A stretch of DNA of 9,449 bases from an uncultured Methylophilaceae bacterium (GTDB lineage: Bacteria > Pseudomonadota > Gammaproteobacteria > Burkholderiales > Methylophilaceae): NCBI GenBank assembly GCA_938084195.1, contig CALKDJ010000032.1, positions 1 through 9,449 of the forward strand, read 5' to 3'. The position numbers and the translations under genes are program-made. The notes beneath the pieces are model-generated. The model was not told where the DNA came from, ran no database searches, and was given only the letters and a program-made list of their open reading frames with translations. Below, piece after piece: positions 1 through 7,195 of the stretch (position 1 is the first letter of the stretch; every line of letters begins with the position of its first letter).

Positions 1-474
1 CACCCAGTAAGATGCATAAAAAACATATAATGCATTTGAGTCTGCAAGATCTTCTTCAGTTATTTCAATTTCAGTAATCTCTCCTTTATTTTCTGCTCTT
101 TTAGCAGCTAAAACTTTTTCTCTAGCTCTTTGAATAGCAGAGGCTCTTGAGTTTTCATTGACTTGACGATCATATATTAGAATCAAATCAGCTTTTAATT
201 TTTCCCCATGTACCTTAGCAAGATTTGGGGAAACATTAGGACCACTAAAGCCTGAAAAACCCATTAAATCATAGCCCTCCTCAAGCATTTTTATTTTGTC
301 TGTATCTTGATCCCAACCTCGCTTAATTATGGTCTGAGGATTTTGTTCAAATGATTGAAAGTCTTTAGGACTTTGCCTTTGAAAATTTTTCTCAAATAAA
401 TTTTCTTCTGCTTTCACTGATAAATTAAGGCTGCAAAGGATGATGGTTATGAGATAAACAAAAACATTTTGCAT
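1..474 (-). CDS. Secreted protein of unknown function (partial, N-terminal 158 residues)
   Basis: The reading frame is open from ATG at 474 to the left edge, so the C-terminus is missing. An AAAGG ribosome binding site (482-486) sits 7 bases before the ATG, and no other start lies between it and the upstream in-frame stop. Residues 1-22 look like a Sec signal peptide (hydrophobic stretch VFVYLITIILCSLNL, then VKA with likely cleavage after Ala22), although the n-region has no Lys or Arg. The mature part is mostly charged. It contains GYDLMGFSGFSG near residues 68-79, then AKVHGEKLKADLILIYDRQ, a basic and acidic helix-like stretch, and ALYVFYASYWV near the edge. The pattern 'Gly-Tyr-x-hydrophobic-x-Gly-x-Ser-x-Phe, then Ala-Asp-hydrophobic-Tyr, then aromatic strand' recalls an unnamed group of periplasmic or outer-membrane hypothetical proteins in Proteobacteria. 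That resemblance is from memory and unverified. It is transcribed divergently from mogA. No function is assigned. Confidence 0.82.
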   Translation of the reverse strand, partial: MQNVFVYLITIILCSLNLSVKAEENLFEKNFQRQSPKDFQSFEQNPQTIIKRGWDQDTDKIKMLEEGYDLMGFSGFSGPNVSPNLAKVHGEKLKADLILIYDRQVNENSRASAIQRAREKVLAAKRAENKGEITEIEITEEDLADSNALYVFYASYWV

Positions 475-527
475 GGGATGGCCTTTTAGAAGTGGTAAGA
501 TATTTATTTAGCAATTATGACATAAAG

Positions 528-1103
528 ATGAAAAAAAAATTCATTAAAATCGGTCTCGTATCCATAAGTGATAGAGCAACAAAAGGAATTTATGAGGACA
601 GAGGTATTCCGTCTCTCAAGGAATGGTTAGCGCATACCTTAATTACTCCATTTGAAACGGAGGAACATATAATTCCAGACGATCTTTCCACCATACAAGA
701 TACACTTAAAGGATTATGTGATTTGTCTGAATGTGACCTTGTTCTTACAACGGGAGGAACGGGTCCATCGCCAAGGGATGTTACACCTGATGCAACTTTA
801 AGCATTGGTGATAAAGAAATGCCTGGTTTTGGAGAACAAATGAGGCAGATTAGCCTACATTTTGTTCCTACCGCGATTCTTTCAAGACAAGTTGCAGTTG
901 TAAGAAAAAAAACATTGGTCATCAATCTTCCTGGGCAACCCAAAGCAATAAAACAAACCTTAGAGGGGTTTAAGGATCAAAATAATAATATAAAGGTACC
1001 TGGAATTTTTGCTGCAGTGCCCTACTGCTTGGATCTTATTGGCGCAGGATACTTAGAAACTCATCAAGATATAGTGAATGTGTTTAGGCCCAAAAATAAA
1101 TAA
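528..1103 (+). CDS. mogA: Molybdopterin adenylyltransferase MogA
   Basis: MogA adenylylates molybdopterin to MPT-AMP, which is then used for molybdate insertion in cytoplasmic molybdenum cofactor synthesis. Family hallmarks are clear: IGLVSISDRATKGIYEDRGI near the N-terminus, the MPT-binding motif TTGGTGPSPRDVTPDAT mid-protein, then EMPGFGEQMRQISLHFVPTA, INLPGQPKAI, and an IFAAVPYCLDLI segment near the C-terminus. The long EMPGFGEQMR-type tail separates MogA from the shorter MoaB paralogues. The frame opens at GTG 492, but ATG 528 is preferred. It places IGLVSIS at residues 8-14, close to E. coli MogA, and gives 191 residues (E. coli has 195). The ribosome binding site before 528 is poor (AAAG directly against the ATG). 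The stop overlaps the thiL start by one base (TAATG), which suggests translational coupling. It is the first gene of the co-directional block. Confidence 0.95.
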   Translation: MKKKFIKIGLVSISDRATKGIYEDRGIPSLKEWLAHTLITPFETEEHIIPDDLSTIQDTLKGLCDLSECDLVLTTGGTGPSPRDVTPDATLSIGDKEMPGFGEQMRQISLHFVPTAILSRQVAVVRKKTLVINLPGQPKAIKQTLEGFKDQNNNIKVPGIFAAVPYCLDLIGAGYLETHQDIVNVFRPKNK

Positions 1104-2047
1104 TGAATAGAGAATTCACTCTTATTGAGAAGCTCTTTAAAAAGCGTATAAAAAATGCCCCATTGGGTGTGGGGGACGATGGCGCACTTATTGAGAAAAA
1201 CAAACAAACCTACTATGTATTATCCCAAGATACAATGAATGAAGGAACACACTTTTTTCCAAACCATGCACCAAGAAAATTAGGTTGGAAAGTTTTAGCA
1301 ACTAATATTTCAGATATTTCTGCGATGGGTGGTACGCCCAAATATGCTTTACTTTCCTTGTCTATCAAAAAGATAAATGAATTATGGTTGAAAGAATTTT
1401 CGAAAGGCTTTTTTTCATGTGCGAAAGAGTATGGAGTAGAGCTTATAGGTGGAGACACAACCAAAGGTCCAACTTCACTGAGTGTCACTATTATTGGAGA
1501 AGTTAAAAAAAAATATGTGCTCAAAAGAAATGGTGCCAAAGTGGATGAAGATATTTGGGTAACAGGAGAATTAGGTTTAGCTGCTCTTGGTTTGTCATAT
1601 CAATTAGGAGAAACATCTCTATCAGGAAACACATTAGCTAAAGCGCTATCAGCAATTGAAATACCAAAACCGATAAAAGTTAATATGGAAAAATTTGCTC
1701 CTCTCTTTTCCAGCGCAATTGATACCTCTGATGGGTTAGTTCAAGATTTACAACACATACTAAATCAATCTAATATTGGCGCCTTAATATATTCCCAAAA
1801 TATTCCAACAGCCCCATGGATAAAAAAATATAATGCCTATGATTTTGTACTTTATGGAGGTGAGGACTATCAATTAGTCTTAACGGCTTCGCAAGCAAAC
1901 AGAAAGAAAATAATGGAAGTAGCTATGAAGAATAAAATTAAATTAACCAGAATTGGAGTAACCACTAAACTCAAAAAATTTCAATTATTGGATAAAGATA
2001 ATAAATTAATTACAACGATAAAAAAAGGGTTCACACACTTTGGTTGA
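1103..2047 (+). CDS. thiL: Thiamine-monophosphate kinase ThiL
   Basis: ThiL phosphorylates thiamine monophosphate with ATP to give thiamine diphosphate, the active cofactor. The 314-residue length is usual for the family. Visible motifs in order: GVGDDGALI (residues 22-30), the SQDTMNEGTHF metal and phosphate loop, GWKVLATNISDISAMGG (the AIR-synthase-like ATP-binding segment), LIGGDTTKG, WVTGELGLAALGL, IDTSDGLVQDL in the C-terminal half, and GGEDYQLVLT. The last motif usually reads GGEDYEL, so Gln replaces the usual Glu; I would not conclude loss of function from this. The start overlaps the mogA stop by one base, with only a weak AGG about 14 bases upstream, so initiation probably relies on coupling. 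It overlaps pgpA by 8 bases at its 3' end. Confidence 0.96.
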   Translation: MNREFTLIEKLFKKRIKNAPLGVGDDGALIEKNKQTYYVLSQDTMNEGTHFFPNHAPRKLGWKVLATNISDISAMGGTPKYALLSLSIKKINELWLKEFSKGFFSCAKEYGVELIGGDTTKGPTSLSVTIIGEVKKKYVLKRNGAKVDEDIWVTGELGLAALGLSYQLGETSLSGNTLAKALSAIEIPKPIKVNMEKFAPLFSSAIDTSDGLVQDLQHILNQSNIGALIYSQNIPTAPWIKKYNAYDFVLYGGEDYQLVLTASQANRKKIMEVAMKNKIKLTRIGVTTKLKKFQLLDKDNKLITTIKKGFTHFG

Positions 2048-2519
2048 TACAAAATTTTTATTGTTTAATTTCTGGCATTTCCTTGCTTTAGGTTTTGGGG
2101 CAGGTATGTCTAAAAAGGCACCAGGAACCCTAGGGACCCTAGTTGCATTCCCTTTATTTTTTGTAATTACACCATTGGCTTTTGAGTTACAAATAGGTTT
2201 TGTTATAACCCTATTCTTTCTTGGTTTTCATGCATCAAACATTACGAGTAAAAAGCTAAGAATAAAGGACCCATCTTGCATTGTTATTGATGAGATTGTT
2301 GCGATGTTATTAATCCTTATCCTGATCAATACTGATCTTATTTCTTTTGTACTAAGCTTCATACTATTTCGTTTTTTTGACATAAAAAAACCTTTCCCAA
2401 TTAATTGGGTAGATAGGCAAGTTGGAGGTGGCCTAGGAATTATGCTGGATGATATTATTGCCGCTCTTCCACCTATAATTATTATTAATATTGGGTATTT
2501 AATTGTTTATGCAAACTAA
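2040..2519 (+). CDS. pgpA: Phosphatidylglycerophosphatase A (PgpA)
   Basis: PgpA dephosphorylates phosphatidylglycerophosphate to phosphatidylglycerol at the inner membrane. The protein has 159 residues and several hydrophobic segments. The family motifs are FGAGMSKKAPGTLGTL near the N-terminus, KDPSCIVIDEIVAM (the acidic motif expected to bind Mg2+), and the C-terminal RFFDIKKPFPINWVDRQ followed by GGGLGIMLDDIIAA. No ATG fits: the first in-frame ATG is the Met of GAGMSKK, inside the conserved core. TTG at 2040 is therefore chosen; it is preceded by AAAAGGG at 2023-2029, 10 bases away. TTG at 2061 is a less attractive alternative. The gene starts 8 bases before the end of thiL and ends 11 bases inside pncC, so the three look translationally coupled. 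Confidence 0.94.
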   Translation: MVDTKFLLFNFWHFLALGFGAGMSKKAPGTLGTLVAFPLFFVITPLAFELQIGFVITLFFLGFHASNITSKKLRIKDPSCIVIDEIVAMLLILILINTDLISFVLSFILFRFFDIKKPFPINWVDRQVGGGLGIMLDDIIAALPPIIIINIGYLIVYAN

Positions 2520-3009
2520 AGAAATCCATTTACTTACTCAAAACCTTGGTAATCAATGTATAAATAACGGCTATAAATTAGTAATTGCTGAGTCATGCAC
2601 TGGTGGTCTAGTATGTAGCACTATCACCTCAGTTTCTGGAAGCTCAAAATGGTTTGAAAGGGGATTTGTTACCTATTCAAACCAATCCAAATGTGATCTC
2701 TTAGGAGTTGCAAAAAAAACTTTAATAAATCATGGTGCTGTCAGCCAGAATGTAGCAAATGAAATGGCAATGGGAGCCCTTCAAAATAGTCATGGCAATC
2801 TATCCTTGAGCATTACTGGCATTGCAGGCCCTAATGGAGGCACCAAAGATAAACCTGTCGGCACTGTATATTTTGCCATTTGCAATCAAAATTCTATCCT
2901 CTTTGAAAGGAGATCAAATTTTGCTGGTACAAGATGGGAAATTCAAGAAAAAGCATTGTTATTTGCCCTTAATAATCTCTTAAAGGTTACCTTGAAGCAG
3001 CAAATATGA
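2509..3009 (+). CDS. pncC: Nicotinamide-nucleotide amidohydrolase PncC (CinA C-terminal domain)
   Basis: This enzyme deamidates nicotinamide mononucleotide to nicotinate mononucleotide, recycling the NMN made by NAD-dependent DNA ligase. It is 166 residues and carries only the CinA C-terminal domain. Motifs: AESCTGGLVCS, with the nucleophilic Ser of the AESCTGG loop; SGSSKWFERGFVTYSNQSK, with the conserved Tyr; LGV; HGAVSQ; the SITGIAGPNGGTKDKPVGTV loop; and a basic Arg region (FAGTRWEIQ). ATG 2509 is preferred. TTG 2503 is a real alternative, because GGGTA at 2493-2497 is 5-7 bases from it but about 13 from the ATG; the choice adds only two residues. The N-terminal MoCF-like domain of full-length CinA is absent, as in many proteobacterial PncC proteins. 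It overlaps pgpA by 11 bases and is followed by the 44-base gap before recA. Confidence 0.95.
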   Translation: MQTKEIHLLTQNLGNQCINNGYKLVIAESCTGGLVCSTITSVSGSSKWFERGFVTYSNQSKCDLLGVAKKTLINHGAVSQNVANEMAMGALQNSHGNLSLSITGIAGPNGGTKDKPVGTVYFAICNQNSILFERRSNFAGTRWEIQEKALLFALNNLLKVTLKQQI

Positions 3010-3053
3010 AATAATTAACTTTAATAAAATTTACACAAATAAGGCAAATTAAA

Positions 3054-4100
3054 ATGGATGAAAATAAGCGTAAAGCGTTGGATGCTGCATTAGCACAAAT
3101 TGATAAACAATTTGGTAAGGGATCAGTAATGCGCATGGATGATACCCAGGTTGTTGAGGGTATTCAAGCAGTATCGACAGGATCGCTTGGCTTAGATATA
3201 GCACTAGGAATTGGGGGTCTGCCTAAAGGAAGAGTTATTGAAATATATGGACCAGAATCATCTGGGAAAACGTCTTTATCACTTTCTACTGTCGCGCAAC
3301 TCCAGAAAAAGGGGGGGACTGCAGCATTTATTGATGCAGAACATGCATTGGATATTCAATATGCTGCAAAATTAGGAGTCAATATTGAAGACCTTTTGGT
3401 TTCCCAGCCGGATACAGGAGAGCAAGCATTAGAAATTGCCGACATGCTAGTACGAAGTGGGTCGGTCGATATTGTTGTGATTGACTCAGTAGCTGCATTA
3501 ACTCCAAGAGCAGAAATAGAAGGTGATATGGGAGACTCGCACATGGGCTTACAGGCACGACTTATGTCTCAAGCGCTACGTAAGTTAACAAGCAATATTA
3601 AGAAGACCAATACAATGGTAATTTTTATTAATCAATTACGTATGAAGATTGGAGTGATGTTTGGTAATCCAGAAACCACGACAGGAGGAAATGCATTAAA
3701 GTTTTATGCTTCAGTACGACTTGATATAAGAAGGATTGGTGCTATCAAAAAAGGTGATGAAGTTATCGGTGCGGAGACACGGGTCAAAGTGATTAAAAAT
3801 AAAGTGGCTCCTCCATTCAGAAAGGCAGAATTTGATGTACTTTATGGTGAAGGTATTTCTCTTGAAGGCGAAATTCTTGATCAGGGTGTTATTTTAGATA
3901 TCGTAGAAAAATCTGGTTCCTGGTATAGCTATAAAGGAGAAAAAATTGGTCAGGGTAAAGATAATGCCAGAATATTTCTAAAAGAGAATCCAGAAATTTC
4001 CAATGAAATTGAACAATTGGTGAGGGATAATGCAAATATTTCAGCCGAGATTAATGCTATAGAATTAGCCGAAGAGGATGAACCAAAGTCTGCAGAATAA
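3054..4100 (+). CDS. recA: Recombinase RecA
   Basis: RecA forms ATP-dependent filaments on single-stranded DNA, drives strand exchange in homologous repair and, where LexA exists, acts as its co-protease. The 348-residue protein is complete. It has Walker A GPESSGKT at residues 66-73 (E. coli numbering preserved), Walker [10 protein letters not shown] near 140-148, the [16 protein letters not shown] loop L1 region, and loop L2 with [21 protein letters not shown] (Leu where Ile is commonest). The C-terminal domain ends in an acidic tail ([12 protein letters not shown]). An AAGG site at 3041-3044 lies 9 bases before the ATG. The C-terminal 23 bases overlap recX, a common arrangement for this regulator pair. 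I see no LexA-type palindrome upstream. Confidence 0.99.
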   Translation: MDENKRKALDAALAQIDKQFGKGSVMRMDDTQVVEGIQAVSTGSLGLDIALGIGGLPKGRVIEIYGPESSGKTSLSLSTVAQLQKKGGTAAFIDAEHALDIQYAAKLGVNIEDLLVSQPDTGEQALEIADMLVRSGSVDIVVIDSVAALTPRAEIEGDMGDSHMGLQARLMSQALRKLTSNIKKTNTMVIFINQLRMKIGVMFGNPETTTGGNALKFYASVRLDIRRIGAIKKGDEVIGAETRVKVIKNKVAPPFRKAEFDVLYGEGISLEGEILDQGVILDIVEKSGSWYSYKGEKIGQGKDNARIFLKENPEISNEIEQLVRDNANISAEINAIELAEEDEPKSAE

Positions 4101-4566
4101 TAATGCTGAGAAAAAACTAGTCTTATTAAAAAAAAGGGCTTTATATTATTTAGGCAAAAGGGAGTACTCAAGAAAAGAATTGCATGAAAAAATCACTCCT
4201 TTTTCCGAAAGCCTTGAGCTCACAAGACAACAAGTCAATCAAATCCTCACTGAACTAGAAAGTAAAGATTGGTTGTCAGACAGACGATTTGCAGATCAAT
4301 TTGTGTTTTCTAAAAAAAGAAAGTTTGGCTTAAAAAAAATGGAATATGAATTAAAGATGCGTGGCGTAAATGAAATAATCATTCATAACACGCTTAATGA
4401 GATAAAATCAGAAGAATACAATTTAGCTAAAAATATATGGGAGAAAAAATTTAGGAAATTACCGGAGAATCCTGAGGAAAGACTCAAGCAAATGCGCTTT
4501 CTTCAAAGTCGAGGTATTAATTCGGCATTAATTCATCAGATTCTATCGGGGAAATTATCCGAATAA
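4078..4566 (+). CDS. recX: RecA regulatory protein RecX
   Basis: RecX binds RecA filaments and limits their extension and ATPase activity. The 162 residues compare well with E. coli RecX (166). The family's repeated three-helix pattern is visible: [19 protein letters not shown] near the N-terminus, then [20 protein letters not shown], the [17 protein letters not shown] segment, and the last repeat with [17 protein letters not shown]. The sequence is rich in Lys and Glu. ATG 4078 lies inside the recA end, 23 bases before the end of its stop codon. GAAGAGG (4071-4077) abuts this ATG with no spacer, which is a poor position for independent initiation, so translation is probably coupled to recA termination. 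No other plausible start precedes the first conserved segment. It ends 7 bases before alaS. Confidence 0.93.
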   Translation: MNQSLQNNNAEKKLVLLKKRALYYLGKREYSRKELHEKITPFSESLELTRQQVNQILTELESKDWLSDRRFADQFVFSKKRKFGLKKMEYELKMRGVNEIIIHNTLNEIKSEEYNLAKNIWEKKFRKLPENPEERLKQMRFLQSRGINSALIHQILSGKLSE

Positions 4567-4573
4567 TCTTACT

Positions 4574-7192
4574 ATGTTATCTAGCCAACATATACGCACG
4601 CAGTTTCTAAAATTTTTTGAAGAAAAAAATCATTCGATTGTTCCTTCGAGTAGCTTAGTACCGCATGAGGACCCCACACTCTTATTCACCAATGCTGGAA
4701 TGAATCAATTTAAAGATATTTTCCTAGGACATGAAAAAAGACCTTACACAAAAGCCGCATCAAGCCAAAAATGTGTGCGTGCGGGCGGTAAACATAACGA
4801 TTTAGAAAATGTTGGTTACACCGCAAGGCATCATACCTTCTTTGAGATGTTGGGTAATTTTAGTTTTGGTGATTACTTTAAAAAAGAGGCTATCAATTAT
4901 GCTTGGGAATTATTAACAGAAATCTATGCTATTCCCAAAGATAAATTATTAGTAACTGTGTATAAGGATGATACAGAAGCATATGATATTTGGGCAAATG
5001 ATATCGGGCTTTCTGCAAAAAAAATTATTAAGATTGGTGATAACAAAGGTAGTAACTTCGCTTCAGATAATTTTTGGATGATGGGTGATACTGGACCTTG
5101 TGGGCCTTGTAGTGAAATTTTTTACGATCACGGTGAAGCAATTGAAGGGGGTCCTCCTGGGTCGAAAAATGAAGATGGAGATCGCTTTATAGAAATCTGG
5201 AATTTAGTCTTCATGCAATACAATCGTGACGAAAAAGGAAAAATGCATCGCCTCCCAAAACCTTCAGTGGATACAGGAATGGGTTTAGAGCGCATTACCG
5301 CAGTTTTACAAAATGTTCATTCAAACTATGATATTGATATATTTAGTTCCTTAATCAAAGAAGCAGCAAAATTAAGCAAAAATACTCCAATATCCCACCC
5401 ATCCCTTAGAGTATTATCTGATCACATTAGAGCCACTTCCTTTTTAATAGGAGATGGAGTTATGCCTGCCAATGAAGGTCGAGGATACGTTTTACGAAGG
5501 ATTATTCGTAGAGCAATTCGACATGGCTATAAGCTTGGAATAAGAGAGCCGTTTTTCTATAAATTAGTTGAGCCATTAAATAAAGTGATGGGATCTGCCT
5601 TTAATTTCTCTAAAGAAAGAAAGCAAATAATCATTGATGAGATTCATCTGGAAGAGCAAAATTTTTTTGAAACTATTGAAAATGGTATGGCTATTCTTGA
5701 TAAGGCTGTCGACGAATTAAAATTAAATAAAAAATCAGAAATCTCAGGTCAGGTTGCTTTTAAGCTTCATGACACATATGGCTTCCCATTAGATTTGACT
5801 GCAGATGTATGCAGGGAAAATAATATAACCATAAATACAAAAGAATTTGACAATGCGATGGCCAAACAAAAAAATATGGCACGGAGCGCTGGAAATTTTA
5901 AAGCTAAAGTAAGTATTGATTATAGCGGCCCTGATACCATATTTCTTGGATACGAGAATACCTCTGCAACCGCAAAATTAGTTCATATTTTAAAAAACGA
6001 TCAATCTGTTGAAAATCTAAAAGAAAAGGAAAAAGGTATTCTAATCTTAGATCAAACTCCTTTTTACGCTGAATCAGGTGGGCAAATAGGTGATAAAGGA
6101 ATCATAATTGCAGAAAAAAATGAATTTGAAGTTACAGATACTTTAAAAATTAAAGGTAATATTTTTGCTCACATTGGATGTTTAAATCATGGGCAATTAA
6201 ATGTGAACGATAAAGTAACGGCAAATATTAATGTTGAGCATAGGCAAAATGTAATGCGTAATCACTCAGCTACGCATCTGCTTCATAAAGCTTTAAAAAT
6301 CATATTAGGAAATCATGTTGAGCAAAAAGGTTCGCTTGTGGATAGCCAACGAACACGTTTTGACTTTTCGCACCCTAAACCACTAACCCTTAATGAAAAA
6401 AAATCTATCGAACAACTAGTGAATGATGAAATTTTAAAAAATAAGGCAACGCAAGCTGAAGTTATGGATATTGAAACGGCAAAGAAATCTGGAGCAATGA
6501 TGCTCTTTGGTGAAAAATATGGTGAAAAAGTTAGGGTATTAGATATTGGGCATAGTCGAGAACTTTGCGGAGGAACTCACGTATCACAAACGGGAGATAT
6601 TGGTTTATTTAAAATCCAATCTGAATCTGGAATAGCCTCGGGTATCAGAAGAATTGAGGCTGCTTCAGGTTTAAATGTTATTAATATTCTAAATCAACAA
6701 GAGATGATGCTTGGGAAAATTGCAAAAGAGCTCAACGTGGGTGCTAACGAGTTAGAGAATAAATTAAGCCAAGTCATCAAACAAATGAGAGAAAATGAAA
6801 AAATTATTGGTCAACTCAAATCTAAGATTGCAGGCAGTGAAGGTAATGATTTAGTGAATCAAGTAATTGATTTTGGTAACTATAAATTCTTGGGAGTACT
6901 AGTAAATAACTTGGGTGCCAATGAATTAAGAGAAATGATTGATAATTTAAAAGAAAAACTACAATCTGCCGTTATAATACTGGGTTCGCATGCCAATGGT
7001 AAAGTTTCTTTTGCTGTAGGCATAACAGATAACTTAACAGGAAAGATCAAAGCAGGTGAAATTGCAAAACAACTTGGAGAGGCCGTCGGAGGAAAAGGTG
7101 GTGGTAGAGATAATTTCGCAATGGCAGGAGGTTCTGACACTAACTCCATGGATTTAGCAATTCAAAAAATTAAAGATCAGCTGCAAAAATAA
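4574..7192 (+). CDS. alaS: Alanyl-tRNA synthetase AlaRS
   Basis: This class II synthetase charges tRNA-Ala and hydrolyses mischarged Ser- and Gly-tRNA-Ala. At 872 residues it is full length (E. coli has 876). The catalytic part has FTNAGMNQFKDIFLG, SSQKCVRAGGKHNDLENVG, RHHTFFEMLGNFSFGDYF, WMMGDTGPCGPCSEI and SVDTGMGLERITAVLQ, followed by the tRNA-recognition segment with RGYVLRRIIRRAIRHG. The editing domain keeps its zinc ligands: the HSATH motif at 564-568 and the CGGTH motif at 665-669. The C-Ala domain ends in a Gly-rich GGKGGGRDNFAMAGG at 839-853. No Shine-Dalgarno sequence is visible before the ATG (ATAATCTTACT), and recX ends only 7 bases upstream. lysC follows after 3 bases, so co-transcription across all three is likely. 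Confidence 0.98.
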   Translation: MLSSQHIRTQFLKFFEEKNHSIVPSSSLVPHEDPTLLFTNAGMNQFKDIFLGHEKRPYTKAASSQKCVRAGGKHNDLENVGYTARHHTFFEMLGNFSFGDYFKKEAINYAWELLTEIYAIPKDKLLVTVYKDDTEAYDIWANDIGLSAKKIIKIGDNKGSNFASDNFWMMGDTGPCGPCSEIFYDHGEAIEGGPPGSKNEDGDRFIEIWNLVFMQYNRDEKGKMHRLPKPSVDTGMGLERITAVLQNVHSNYDIDIFSSLIKEAAKLSKNTPISHPSLRVLSDHIRATSFLIGDGVMPANEGRGYVLRRIIRRAIRHGYKLGIREPFFYKLVEPLNKVMGSAFNFSKERKQIIIDEIHLEEQNFFETIENGMAILDKAVDELKLNKKSEISGQVAFKLHDTYGFPLDLTADVCRENNITINTKEFDNAMAKQKNMARSAGNFKAKVSIDYSGPDTIFLGYENTSATAKLVHILKNDQSVENLKEKEKGILILDQTPFYAESGGQIGDKGIIIAEKNEFEVTDTLKIKGNIFAHIGCLNHGQLNVNDKVTANINVEHRQNVMRNHSATHLLHKALKIILGNHVEQKGSLVDSQRTRFDFSHPKPLTLNEKKSIEQLVNDEILKNKATQAEVMDIETAKKSGAMMLFGEKYGEKVRVLDIGHSRELCGGTHVSQTGDIGLFKIQSESGIASGIRRIEAASGLNVINILNQQEMMLGKIAKELNVGANELENKLSQVIKQMRENEKIIGQLKSKIAGSEGNDLVNQVIDFGNYKFLGVLVNNLGANELREMIDNLKEKLQSAVIILGSHANGKVSFAVGITDNLTGKIKAGEIAKQLGEAVGGKGGGRDNFAMAGGSDTNSMDLAIQKIKDQLQK

Positions 7193-7195
7193 CCT

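Noticed and set aside
492..527. Upstream GTG start for mogA adding 12 residues
   Set aside because: Although GGATGG lies upstream, the added residues have no counterpart in MogA, whose conserved IGLVSISDR begins within about 5-8 residues of the start. ATG 528 fits the family.
590..943. Minus-strand open frame opposite mogA, and similar antisense frames in thiL, recA, alaS and lysC
   Set aside because: They lie wholly within confidently identified genes on the other strand, show no recognisable domains or ribosome binding sites, and are explained as shadow frames.
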